Below, piece by piece: positions 9,986 through 20,946 of a stretch of 64,000 nt of DNA (the stretch's first letter is position 1; each line of letters begins with the position of its first letter). The position numbers and the translations under genes were made by a program. A model generated the notes under the pieces. The model was given only the letters and a program-made list of their open reading frames with translations, did not search any database and was not told the DNA's origin. The stretch covers positions 19,282,001-19,346,000 of the forward strand of contig OX485809.1 of the NCBI GenBank assembly GCA_950295325.1, read 5' to 3'. Source of the stretch: Polytrichum commune. Lineage: Eukaryota > Streptophyta > Polytrichopsida > Polytrichales > Polytrichaceae.

Positions 9986-12752
9986 GGGGGGGGCCACACC
10001 CGGGGGGGCCGTGCCGGTTGTGGTGCCGGCACCGGTGGGAAATTGCTAATGGGCACCGCACATGTGGTGTACAAAACGGTCCTTCTAGCCTGTTGTCAGA
10101 GCTTGTCGCTTTGCCGTTCCTGCCGGAAGGGGGTCCAAAGCTGCCCACAATGCTCCTTCCCTGCCGTGGCCAAAAACCAACGTTTCGACCGGGCCTATGG
10201 ATGACGCGGATGAAAGTTAGGAATCTGCGACAGAGGACATCCACCGCCAACACCCCCCCTCCCCAATGCGACCGGCCCTTTCGAAGGCGGTTCTGGGGTT
10301 CAACGAAGAGGGTGTCTGTGCAACCTGCGTTGCGTAGATGCAAGTCGGGTGTAGCGCGGTCAATCGGTGGTTTCTATGGGCTTCTTCATTCTCGCAGGTG
10401 TGTGTTTCCCCCCGGAGGAACCCTTGGCTGTCCACAGATGGTCGGTAGAAATTCGGGAGGGAGGATCGATAGAAATGCAGAAGTGTCCGCGTTGCAGACG
10501 TTCAGGCATTGTCCTGTATGGGTCGGGAAATGTGGACGATGGGTTGTGCTCCGGGCGCATAGGCCACCATCGCTGGTCCCGGTTTCGGGTGACTGTCTCT
10601 GTGGGTTCGTTCTTGTGGTCGCGTGCGGGCAGAATTTTTGGAGCCCCTCACTTGCTTTCTGCACGGATACCAGGGGTCCACCAAGTGTTATTGTGTGCAC
10701 ATGCCTCCCAGGATTGGCATTTTCGGCGTCTTTGTTGCTATTCGTTGATTTGTTGTACGCTCGGCCAATCGCCATAGTGCATGCATTGGAAGTATGTTTC
10801 AACATATGTGCCTTGGGATAGTCGTCGCCATGTGTTGTGTGGACCATGGACTAATAATGCATCGACCTCACGTATTAGGGCATCGTCCTTGCTCCAACGC
10901 GTTGGCAGGCCTTGGTCGTCGACAACGCTGCGGGCTCCATCATCTGCGACTTCGCCTCCAGCCTGGACGCCTGCAAGGTCCAAGGGTGCCTGCCTGAAGC
11001 TATAATAGGCGTGGAGGGAGTAGAGAGGGTGTAAGGGGGGTGGCATTGCAGTTTGTGGAGTGCAAAGGGTGAGGTGTAGGCGGATTCCACGCACGACACA
11101 GAGGTACTCCCCGACGTCACCCCCTGGGCTCCGGGTTTTGCATGTATGACATTGTTTCTTTTGGTTTTATGTTGGCGGGACCTCTGCTCTCCAGTTCGAC
11201 ATCTGGAGGCCTGCGTTTGGCATTTTGTTTCCGCGCCCGGGCGCTTCTGCGGGGCAGCACCGTGCACTGCCCCGCGGTGCGAACGCGTGCTCCTGTATGG
11301 CGTTGGCGATTCCCAGCCCGCCAGCTCGTGACGCACATGATTGCGCGCCACTAGGGCAAGGTGCGCCCCGGTCCAACCTTTTCTGTTCTGTCATTTTATC
11401 TGTGTTGTTATTCTTGGTCGTTTGCAGTGGTCGGGACCCTCCCATGCCCTTCGGGTTGGGGTCGCGCACGATCTGCGCTAGTGTGCCGTCTTTACTCGGT
11501 ACGAAAGTCCAACATTTCTTCCTCGTTTCTAGCCTGCTGGCCTGAGCCTGTGTGAGGGCGGGCGATTGGGTGTTGGAGGCTGCGGACGGGCGTTTTGGTG
11601 CCCACCTCCTGAGTGCCTGTCGGCAGTGCGCTGTATGTTGCCGCAATGGGGTGGGGGGGTTATGGCCATTTTTTTCCCCGCATTCGGATCGGTCGTTGGA
11701 GGCCACAGTGGGTATTGCGTGCGTGTGTGTGGGGGTGGTATAGATTTCTCCATCCTTGATTGATACAATTCGAACCACCTGTTCCCTCCCGCTCCGCAAT
11801 TCCTCTTGTCCGTGTGTTGTTCACAGGGTTTTCGAGCCTCTAGACGACGCCATAGACATTTCTGTGCGGCGTTATTCATTCGGTGCAGTGGTTTTCCATT
11901 GATTTCAGAGACAGACTCTTCCTCGCAGGGGGGGCTCCCAGTTTCTTGTTCCAGGCCCAAGTCTGCCACAATCTCCACATTGTGGGCTCTTCCTTCACTT
12001 GCCACTTCACATCACGCTGGCTGTGACTAGTCATTTGCCTATCTGTTGGGCCACTCGCATATATCCACACTTATGTATATGTTTTTTGGTGCTCCTTCAT
12101 TGCCGCATTGCAATTGGCGTTGTAATGCGTCTGGGTGGCACAGTGGAGTTTGCGCCCGTCTGTAGTTGGTGTAGGCGTGGACGCACTACCCCCTGTTTGC
12201 GTTTACATTCCTTCGGGTGTTCCTGTGTTGTTTTCCGTGTATTGTTTGCGGCCCCATTTTTTTTTCCCAAATTTGCCTCATGCCTCGGTCTCCAGCTTGC
12301 CATTTCTCTGCCTCATGCCATCATCTGTGACTTGCCCTCTGTTTGCCTGTTCTGCACGTTCACTTTGCTCCACAACAGCCCCTTCCGTTGCGCAACTTTC
12401 ACATGCTTTTGGCATACGTTCGCCATCCTGCGAGACATACCAGGACACGGGCATGTAGACGGCCCTCACTATGTGCTTTTGCACTGGAGGTAATGAGCGC
12501 CCTGAGAGGCTTTCTGGTGATTTGGGTGCAATGTGGTTGCAGATTTCCTGCGACTCTGCAGCTGCTGACATTTACATGTCCATGCTGGTTTGTATCGGCC
12601 GCATGTATTTGAAGCACAACTGCGTTGGCATGCACTGAGACATAGTCTCTACAATATGCATGTTCTTATTGTTTGATTGTTGGTTTAAACATTTGTGCAG
12701 ATATTATGCTCGGCCGCGTTCCATGCTCTGGGGCTGAACTAGTGGTACAGTG
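9986..12752. other. GC-rich left arm of the Harbinger element
   Basis: About 2.7 kb of GC-rich sequence upstream of the MYB gene. It contains many overlapping open frames on both strands, as expected from GC-rich DNA; the longest runs 10018-10821 (+, 267 codons), and I recognise no domain in any of them. A polypyrimidine-like acceptor ends in TTTGTGCAG at about 12700, just before the MYB start, so a 5' untranslated exon and promoter for that gene probably lie here. Confidence 0.4.
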
Positions 12753-13865
12753 ATGGACGACATTGTGCACTTGGGAGAGAGCTCCCAATGCCCATCCTCT
12801 CAAGCACCCATAGATGTGGACTGCGGTTTCCCATTTGAGTTCGTGGAGGATCAGGTGCCATTATCTTTTGCCCCGGTTCCTTCAAGAAGGGGCTTGCGTG
12901 CCAGGGGTAGGGCGGGTGCTGGACGCTCGTCGTCCGTTTCCTCTCACACAGACGCTGCGATTTCCCACAAGGTTAGGGGTCCTAACTGGACGGAGGCGGA
13001 AATGCTTGTCCTCATCGGTCAGAAACGAATTGAGTGGGATGGGAGGCACAGTTGCAACCAGCCTTCACTGGCCAAGTTTGTTTATGGAACCACTGCATGG
13101 AAATTAGTGCTAGCGGGTTGCATGAGTGTAGTGGGTTTTAGGAATAGGGACACCGACCAAATCACCAACAAATGGGATGGTCTGATAAAGGACTACAAGA
13201 AACTTAAGGACTACATTGAGGGTTCGGGTTCGGCCAATTGGTGGGGCATGAGTAGGGAGGAAAAGAAACAATTGTCGAAAACAAGGAAGATGTCATTGGA
13301 GTTTAGTGAGGCCATGTATGAGGAAATGGAGGGTTTTGTTGGGAGGAGACAAATTTTTGGAAGAGCCACAGATGTTGTTGACTCCGATCGGTTGGCTCCG
13401 CCGGTGTCAAGGCATTTCTCCCGACCTTCCCCAGCTCCCCGTGATCCTCCCACTGTTGGTGTTGGAAGCCCTCTCGCCAGCACACCCACGGAATCCGAGT
13501 CGCCAACGGCTTGCACTCCTGGGAACGACACGCCTGGATCCACAGGCAGAAAGCGCAAAGCAATGGGGACCGACAACTTGGTGGACTTCGTGAAGGATTT
13601 CAACCATGAATACCTCTCCCGCGTGGAGGCCCAAGACATGGAGAAACGTACATGGCGGACTGACGTGCTTGCTTTTGACACGGCAAGGGAGGCAAGGATT
13701 GCACAGAAAGAATCACAGGCGGCAAACATGGAGCAAAAGTTCTATGAACTTGAGGTGGAGAGAACCAAAAATTTGGGAAACATGACGAGTGCTTTGCTTA
13801 TGTTGGCGTGTAGAACTGATTTTTTGGCTATCGCCTGTCTGAAAAGGACAATTCTTGAAATTTAA
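12753..13865 (+). CDS. Harbinger MYB/trihelix DNA-binding protein, 3' end replaced by insertion
   Basis: 370 codons from the first ATG. Residues about 76-165 form a MYB/SANT trihelix domain (PNWTEAEMLVLI...W-K...ITNKWDGLIKDYKKLKDY) with the spaced tryptophans W79, W116 and W141. A Pro/Ser/Thr-rich linker, the basic GRKRKAM, and a Glu/Lys/Arg-rich coiled-coil-like tail follow (about 300-355). In PIF/Harbinger elements this protein is known to bind the ends and help the transposase into the nucleus; here that is inferred from family. The last 16 codons (TDFLAIACLKRTILEI) come from the LTR-type element inserted at 13809. Removing the insertion and one TGGCG copy continues the frame as MTSALLMLASSMDTLTR and reaches a TGA at 15680-15682, so the present protein has a replaced C-terminus. 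Confidence 0.8.
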   Translation: MDDIVHLGESSQCPSSQAPIDVDCGFPFEFVEDQVPLSFAPVPSRRGLRARGRAGAGRSSSVSSHTDAAISHKVRGPNWTEAEMLVLIGQKRIEWDGRHSCNQPSLAKFVYGTTAWKLVLAGCMSVVGFRNRDTDQITNKWDGLIKDYKKLKDYIEGSGSANWWGMSREEKKQLSKTRKMSLEFSEAMYEEMEGFVGRRQIFGRATDVVDSDRLAPPVSRHFSRPSPAPRDPPTVGVGSPLASTPTESESPTACTPGNDTPGSTGRKRKAMGTDNLVDFVKDFNHEYLSRVEAQDMEKRTWRTDVLAFDTAREARIAQKESQAANMEQKFYELEVERTKNLGNMTSALLMLACRTDFLAIACLKRTILEI

Positions 13866-15566
13866 CGTCTTTCATTCGGCTATAGGCAGTCAGTAGCCAT
13901 CCAAAGGGATGAAAACATGCAATAGCCGTTAAGAAGTGGTTACGACGGCTAACCACCTGGTCTTCTCTCTCGACATTAAGAAGGAGCCAGGCAAGTAGGA
14001 AGACAGGCTATTTGCAAACAGCAAGATCTTACATAGTCTCAGATTAGCAATAGGCGTAGAAGTCTGTAGCTCAGTGATTGAGCCAGGCAATAGTCTTGAA
14101 CAAGCAGGAAGCTTGGAATGACAATGTTAGGAAGTTAAAGGGCCGCAAAACTTGGACCCTGAAGTGGACTTATCTCTTTTGTGTTAATGAGATGATTCTG
14201 AGTGAAGTATTATGTGAAATTGTTTGTCTTATGAGTGAAGAGGATTGTTGAAGTAAGTGATGTGTAATGTCATGAGTGATACTTGGAAAGTGAGTAGGCA
14301 AGTAGTCTGACTTAGCATTGTAATGTCAAGATCAGGCAAATAGGCTGAGAGGAAGTTTGTATTTGGGCAAGACAATGCTGATTAAATGTGAGTGATAGAA
14401 GTGAAGCACAAGAGGTTGAGAAGTTGTAGAGTGATGAGAAACGATGAGGCAATATTCTGAGAGATGTGTCTGAGGGCCATGAAAAGCCGAAACCAAGATG
14501 TGGCAATAGTCTGGTAGAAGGCCCGAGAGTGGCGAGGCACCTGGTCAGTCGAAGAAGGGAACTTGACGGACACAGACGACCTGTCGTGAAGAAGGCATGT
14601 TAGGCAAGCTTGACGAGAAGCAAGAAGGGCAATAGACTTGGCTAAAGACTAGTAGCCGAGACCAATGGGATCAGGCCATGGGCCAAGTCAAGAAAAGATA
14701 ATGGCCACAGTCTGTAGAGAGGACTGAGAGGTCCCGAGGGGCTGCTTAGTAGCCAGCCGAGAAGGGCAATAGTCTTAGGAAGAGAGAAAGACAGGGAGGC
14801 TAGAGTGAGGCCATCACCTGGGCTAGCGCCTCAAATTCACAGCCATTAGCTAGTGTGCCAGAGAGGGAAAGAAGAGAAGAGTTAAGCAAAGTGTCAGCTG
14901 AAAAGATGGAAGGGCTAGAGGCAGGCTATAGGCTGTCAAAGCTGTACCTTCCCCTGAAGGAAAGAATATCTTACTGGAGTAAGACTTTACCCTTTGTATG
15001 TTGATTGATTAGTCTATAGAGGACTAAAGCCTTAAGGAAGAACATCGCCTAGCTGTGAATGCATGACTTTTGTATTAACAAGTGAATGGTTGTTGAGATG
15101 AGTCACCAGATGATTGAAGACTAAGGTGGTGACTTGAGCACATGAAGACATGTATGAGGCTGGTAAGTTAATAACAAGGAGTTAATTAAGGAATTTGCAA
15201 GTTTTATCTTTGGCATACTCAAGACGATGTGGTTACTAAAAGACATTACCCGGACTTCGGTCCTGACAAATTGCCCTGCCAACTTGCCAAGCTTTTGAGC
15301 TTCACGACTGATATAGGTCACAACCATAGAGTGATAGAAAATTACCTTATGAAAGGACGGAATCACTCACTACTGAAAGTGCACAAAAGAATCATAAGAG
15401 GGTGGGATAAGTGGAATAAGGAAGGAACAAAAAAGGCAAAGTCTTAAGTTGTTAATAAAATCCTTAATCCAATGTGACAATAACCCTTATAGACACTAGC
15501 TCAGTCTTCCTGGAAATTTTGTTCCCTGGGTTTTGTTGTTTTAAGCCATAGCAAAAACTAACTACA
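13809..15566. mobile_element. LTR-type insertion (solo LTR or short non-autonomous retroelement)
   Basis: 1,758 bp flanked by perfect 5-bp direct repeats TGGCG (13804-13808 and 15567-15571). It begins TGTAG and ends CTACA, the 5'-TG...CA-3' form of a long terminal repeat with a short inverted end. The plus strand is purine-rich and without coding potential. A motif GGCAATAGTCT or a close variant recurs about nine times between 13917 and 14770 (for example 14087, 14499, 14628, 14761). A second copy in reverse orientation is at about 46749-47900. I found no internal direct repeats marking paired LTRs and no pol, so a solo LTR is the simplest reading. Confidence 0.75.
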
Positions 15567-15633
15567 TGGCGTCCTCCATGGATACACTTACAAGGTTTTT
15601 TCCTACCTACCTCTATTTACATGTACCTGCCTC

Positions 15634-17352
15634 TTATACAGCTCGTCTTCTAGGATGGTTCCGTGTGTGGTTGGCATTTTGAATCCTAACTAGGTAGTCC
15701 AATAGATCCTCCCTTGCCATTTGTCCTTCTAGAAGAGCTCGGTCTTCGCTCACAAGGCCCATTGGCCTAGGAGGCTGGAAAACATCCTCCTCCTCTCTAT
15801 GTGGCAAGTCGTTCTCGTCCATTGGCGGTAAGTGGCAATCTATAAGTATTTGGTCCAAGGTCCGGTCCTTGCTCGCAAGCAAAATGTTGTGTAAGACACA
15901 ACAACAGTGGACTACTGTAGGCAGAAAATCGAGTTTCAATGATGACTTTGTACCGATCTCTTTGAACCGGGCCTTGAGTATGCCGAATCCTCTTTCGACG
16001 CTCATTCTTGTTGATGAATGCTTTCTGTTGAACCACATTTCCTCTCTTGACAGAGGCACGCCCATGGGGCCCTTCTTGAATGGGGTTATGCACCAACTCA
16101 AGAGTGGGTATCCACGGTCCGCCACAATGTAGGGAGGGAAGGGTAGTCCCGTTGGCCAGGTTAGTGGATCGTCGTGGAAGCCACCCATTATGCCCTCTTC
16201 CACCTTTCTGTACAACTCCGAGCTTTTAAAGTGTGCACTATCGTGTAGAGATCCTGGTGGCCCGGTGTTGATGGAGGTGAAGTAGCACTTGCTATCCACA
16301 ACACCTTGTAGCAAGATAGAGAAGGACTTGTTGCGATTGCGGTGATCGGCGGCCACAATGGTGTTCGAAGGTGATGAAATGCATATGTGCGAGCCGTCTA
16401 TGGCGCCAATGCAATTAGGCATCCATTGCTTGGACTGGAAAGCAGCTGCAACCCGCGCCAACCTCCGTCCAACTGGCCAAGCTACGAGGTGCCCGAAATT
16501 AACGCTAATGGCCGAGCACACTTGCCTCAATATCTGGCCTACGGTGGATTTGCCAAGTGCGGCTTTGTCCGCCACCAAAGGTATGGAAACACCGTGCATG
16601 AGTTTGAAAAGGGTAACCACAACTTTCTTCTCAACACCAATTGGTTGTCTCCAATGTGTGTTTTGGCCTTGTATGTAGGGTCGAAGGTCGTTGACTAGTC
16701 TGTCAAATGTCCTCCTCCTCATCCGCAAGATGTCATAGAACATGTCGGGGGTGTAGATGTTGAAGAGGTATTCTTCGAACCAACATGTGGATCTCGGTTT
16801 GACGTACCACCTCCCATTCAAAACCCCAGTGTGCCAGGCTAGGAGGTCAAAAACTTGCTTCATGTGTGGATGCTCCAGTGATTCCTCCTCGGGATCATAC
16901 CGTGGCATTGCGTGGAGCGGCGAAACATAAACATCATCTCCCTCCCTCCTCTTCAATTTCTTCCTTTCTGCAAGATGGGCTTCGCTTGCATCTGTCTCTG
17001 CTGTGTGCAAGCCCACCATTGCTACACATATGTCAATGCATGTGAGTAGTATGCGAAAAGCACGTGCAACATCCATTGTGGACATTGACTGTGTTGTTGG
17101 TGCGTGGTGGAGGGGAATGATTGCGGGGCCTGCACAAGGACCGGTTGGCGGAGGGCATGGAGTTGGCGAGAGGGCCCGAGGAGGAGACCACACTCCGGCA
17201 CGAGGATCATCCGGAATGGCAGAGAATGCAGGCACAACAGACGAAGCCGGAGCAGCACGCTCCGGAGGCTCGAGAGGGGGCCGGCTTGCAGATGGTTGTT
17301 CCAGTGAGGAGGAGGCATGAGGCACATTGGTGGCCGCCGATGGTGGACGCTA
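15634..17352 (-). CDS. PIF/Harbinger DDE transposase
   Basis: A long minus-strand frame. It runs from an acceptor (TTTTTGCCCTTCTAG, end about 17353) to the stop at 15634; the first in-frame start codon near its beginning is a GTG, so a short 5' exon upstream is likely. Residues are numbered from that GTG (17325). The N-terminal ~130 residues are Pro/Ala-rich, then basic (ERKKLKRREGD). A helix-turn-helix-like segment follows (VEKKVVVTLFKLMHGVSIPLV...GKSTVGQIL, 231-265). The DDE_Tnp_4-type core has GAIDGSH (D310), VADRGYPL (D403) and SVERGFGILK (E444), the expected DDE triad. The C-terminus is short and basic. It is convergent with the MYB gene, whose pre-insertion stop would have overlapped this 3' end by 49 bp. 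No stop or frameshift breaks it. Confidence 0.88.
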
Positions 17353-17785
17353 GAAGGGCAAAAAATGCGAGGAAGATTAGGCCGCAATGCTGGGAGGAAT
17401 ATGTAGCAGAAAATATGCGCACAAACATAATTGTTTCCACTATGTTGGCATTAGCACTTCATGTTTGTTACAATCGTCGCATAGGCATGGCAGTGTGTGT
17501 GAAACCGAATGGTAGGAAGGAGTGCAGAACAAATGCAAGGGCATTTAAGGGCACACGTGTACTTTGAAATTTAATCTCAATATGCCGAGAGCTTTCTTGT
17601 GCAACCTACACGCACAACAACTTTGGTTTTGAATGTGTTGTGCCATTACATATGCATGCTGGAATGTTCGACAAGCACATTGGTTCCATATTGAATGTGA
17701 TTGCAAAAATTAAAATGAGGCAAAGAACGGTGGGAATGTAGTGGTGCGCCCCCCCCCCCCCCAAGAGATCAGTGAGAGAGGAAAA

Positions 17786-18157
17786 TCATGGAAGCAATTG
17801 AACCTCCACTTGAAGATCGCGAATAGCCAATTGGGCTGCCTCCAGCCGCTCCCTAACGGCTTCAAAAGGGTTATTCGATGGAATGGAGGAGACGAGGCGA
17901 GGCAAACCCTGAAATTCGACATCGTCATCCCTCACCATTGCCAGGAGTGAACGACCAAGGTCATGCGACTCCAACTCCAACTCGGAGTCGAAGTGGAGCA
18001 TAAGATTTCGCAAACTAGTGCAATCCTCTTCCAACTCCCACCTGCAATACATCTCCACAAGCGGAAGTAGTTGCATGCAAGTGGAGCGCAGTGCATGGTG
18101 GGAGGGGATTGGGAGGCCGACATGTCGACGCCAAACAAGTTGACCTATAGATAACAA
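17786..18157 (-). CDS. Possible third Harbinger-encoded protein or exon
   Basis: A minus-strand open stretch of up to 123 codons upstream of the transposase gene. Its composition is protein-like: YCRWELEEDCTSLRNLMLHFDSELELESHDL, then an amphipathic helix-like end (FEAVRERLEAAQLAIRDLQVEVQLL). It is unlike the Arg/Pro-rich frames around it that GC-rich DNA produces by chance. I could not set its start or splice it to the transposase gene. I recognise no domain. A run of about 16 C (near 17750) lies just beyond its stop. Confidence 0.3.
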   Translation of the reverse strand: MLSIGQLVWRRHVGLPIPSHHALRSTCMQLLPLVEMYCRWELEEDCTSLRNLMLHFDSELELESHDLGRSLLAMVRDDDVEFQGLPRLVSSIPSNNPFEAVRERLEAAQLAIRDLQVEVQLLP

Positions 18158-20470
18158 CCATCGAACACAGCCTCAAAAAGCACCCCCAAACATACACCTG
18201 CCAGAACGTGCGGATTGGGAAATAAAACACGAGAAAATTTGCAGAAGTAGAGAGCGGGGGACAATCCACCAACCCAATTTCGACTGCCGAAACTCGGCCT
18301 CGTGTTCGAAGGAGTGAGCATAGTACGCGTAGCAGAATAACTTGTAACCAAGCTAGTAGTCATCCACTTTGCATACAAACGTTTGGAGTTCAATAGCGAA
18401 CACAGTATTGTCGAGCATTCACAAGCAATTGGATATGCACTCAAACACAATCTGAAAGGTCGTGGCAGCCAGCTTTTTAGCCTGCAGACTATGGCATTGG
18501 ACCATGTGGGTTGTTGGTGTGGACATACAAGCGCCACACCTGCGATGTATCCCTGGGCACAGACGACGTCCAGGCAGAAAGCGTCCACAACATTCCAGAG
18601 CGCGGGCGCATGCTCGTGCATTGAAAGTAATGTTCATGAACTGCACCAGATTGTGCGCCACGAAGTGGGTGCCCTGGGCGTCCTGGAACACAACCAGGTA
18701 ATGTATGCGCAAAGGCAACGACATGTGATTGATAATCCGTCTGCTCGGTGCAAGACAAATTGCTTGTGGCAGGGGGTCGGCAACATGAACACACACGGAC
18801 TATTGCGGGGAAATGAAGAGGGCGCAAAGAAACCTACAACGACCAGACACGCTGGAGGCAAACCCACGCAAACACGGTTCACAGCCAATAACCAAGAGGG
18901 GTAGATGAAGAATGTGGCCAGACATACAGTAAATGGGGATGCAGGTGGACTAACAATTGCGCAACTGACAGACCGACCAAGCATGCGTGTCGGAGCACAC
19001 TGCCCATCCCAGAAACCACAACCCAGACACCGGAAGAACAATTCGCCAAGGCTCCCAACACCCTGAAGGAAGAAAATGCAAACAAGTGGACAAACGGAGT
19101 GCAGAAGGAACGGGAGACATCGAGCGGGGCATGATGAAATTGTGGTGTATTTCATAAAGGCTTCATACACAGAATTCCCCAAAAACAACACACACGGATG
19201 GAGCCAACATCCGTGCAGCACAGGGCATAGCTAATTGTGCTTCCTATTATGGGCACAGAGGCGCCACAGAACGCGTGGCCGATGACAAGCACCAGCCGAA
19301 ACCACCAATGTGGCGGACGAGCGGAGGATGGGCGTGCAGAGCACATGAAACGACATCCACAAAACACTTGGCAACGCAGCGGGCAGCTGATCGCAGAATT
19401 CGCCACACGCCGCTCCTGTCCGCGGTAGCCGGTATCACCACGCGGAGTTGAAATCCACTGCAGGTGTCTCTTATGCTTTGCAGTGTCGCGGTGGTTGCCG
19501 TCCCCTTTGCGAGCCGGACCTAGGGAAGCGCCGTTCTTGGGACCCGCAGGAGCAGAATTCGGCGTTGTCGCGCTTCGGAGAGGGCTGCAGAGGCTGTATG
19601 CGGTCGCAGTTGCCGCCAACGTGGCTGGGAACAGAGGCAATGGGAAAGGGAGACTGATGGAGAATTGGTGCAATGGCAGCGGGCACGCACTCGACGAAGA
19701 GAGAAAGGGCGTTGGGGGCACCACGTAATCGCCTGTAACATATGCACACGACAGACCTGCCCCGGGAGGGGGGGGTGAAATTCACGGCACAGACCCCTGT
19801 GAGAGCACAAGTGTTGCGCAGTGCCTCCGACGAGCACATGCAAGGCACGATGGATTCCACAAAATGTGGACTAAACCCTACCCCCCCCCTTGCGATTCTG
19901 AAGGTGTGCGCGCAGAGCTTTGCAAGCCCGCGGAGGGGAGGTGGTCTCGCAGACCAGTGCGGTGACGAGGTCGCAGACTGAATTCAGCACACCGCCAAGA
20001 TATTTGCGAAAAACCCAAATAGCAACACAAACAGCAAGGGAATTGCGCCCCACCGCACGCACCAATGCTACCAGCCCAACACACAATTGCTCAGGGAGAG
20101 AATCAGGCGAAAAGAGGGAGCAAGCAGTGCTCACCCGAATTGTAGCTGTCGAAGCTCGGCGTCAATCGCAGTCGCAGTTGCTTCAGCCATCTCGCTCTGC
20201 ACACATCTGGGGAAGGAGGCGAGAAAGCATCGGAGCGTGGGAGGGAAGAAGGCGTGCGAGCCGAGAAGCCCTCGGAGCGTGCGGACCGACAAACTGGACA
20301 GAGGGGAATGGATGAAAATCATCGGCGCTCCGGCCCATTTCCGCCCAGTGTGGGGCCCGTCTTGGACCCGGGTGTGTGGACCGGGTTGTGACAATGCCCG
20401 GTGGGTAGCTTCCGGACAGGCAGGTTTTGAACACAACGACGACCCAAGACCACTTGGTGCGGCCAGGCCC
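18158..20470. other. GC-rich right arm of the Harbinger element
   Basis: About 2.3 kb of GC-rich sequence with overlapping frames on both strands and no recognisable domain. It probably holds the promoter and 5' untranslated exons of the minus-strand transposase gene. It does not look like an inverted copy of the left arm beyond the terminal ~15 bp. Confidence 0.35.
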
Positions 20471-20473
20471 TAA

Positions 20474-20946
20474 GGTGAACAAAATATATTTTCGAAGAGT
20501 CGTCTTGAAAGTGGTCCCACATCTCAAAAGCTGATTGAAAGTTCCTAAGGAAACTCATGATTTTGAGGGACAACTAGGAGACTTGCCTTATTAAACACCT
20601 TGAAACAAATTTGGTTCAAAACGTGAAAGATTTTTTCGGAAAGAAAGCGTCTGCAAAGGAGCATTTCGGATGCCAAATCCACATTCTTGAGGGCTATTCA
20701 ATCACTTGACACCACTCTTGATGTTGGAATGTCAACAAGCATTCATGTCATCCTACGCAAAGGTGAATCGTCTCATATTCACGCCAAAACCATGGACCAG
20801 CTGGTGTCAAATCATCTGACCTTTCTCCCTCTCTAGCCTGCAACCTTCAAAGCGGCCTTCATTGTTCGTGTCAGATTATGTTCATACTCAACTCTACTGC
20901 AAACTTGGATTTTGACAGCAGCTGCTTCAAGTTATTGATCCTGCGG
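20474..20946 (+). other. Upstream region of the P450 gene
   Basis: Host sequence between the Harbinger element and the P450 start. No open frame of note and no convincing TATA box. The right end of the Harbinger element lies less than 500 bp from the P450 start codon, so the transposon abuts its promoter. Confidence 0.4.

Larger units (their letters stand above)
9986..20470. mobile_element. Full-length 10.5-kb PIF/Harbinger transposon
   Basis: TAA (9983-9985) precedes GGGGGGGGCCACACC, and ...GGTGCGGCCAGGCCC precedes TAA (20471-20473). Read inward, the right end is GGGCCTGGCCGCACC, which agrees with the left end at 11 of 15 positions (GGG...GGCC.CACC). The 3-bp TAA duplication, ends starting with G runs, and two convergent genes (MYB/trihelix protein and DDE_Tnp_4-type transposase) are together characteristic of PIF/Harbinger. 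The element is much GC-richer than its AT-rich surroundings, especially its outer arms (9,986-12,700 and 17,700-20,470). It carries a nested LTR-type insertion at 13809-15566. Without that insertion it would be about 8.7 kb, still long for the superfamily. Confidence 0.85.

Noticed and set aside
10018-10821. A 267-codon plus-strand frame in the left arm of the Harbinger element
   Set aside because: GC-rich DNA has few stop codons; the composition (Arg, Cys, Gly, Pro) looks random, overlapping frames on the other strand are equally open, and no domain is recognisable.
20878-20946. Upstream in-frame ATG as the P450 start
   Set aside because: It adds 23 non-hydrophobic-anchor residues and makes the protein longer than usual; the ATG at 20947 directly precedes the membrane anchor. 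It cannot be excluded.
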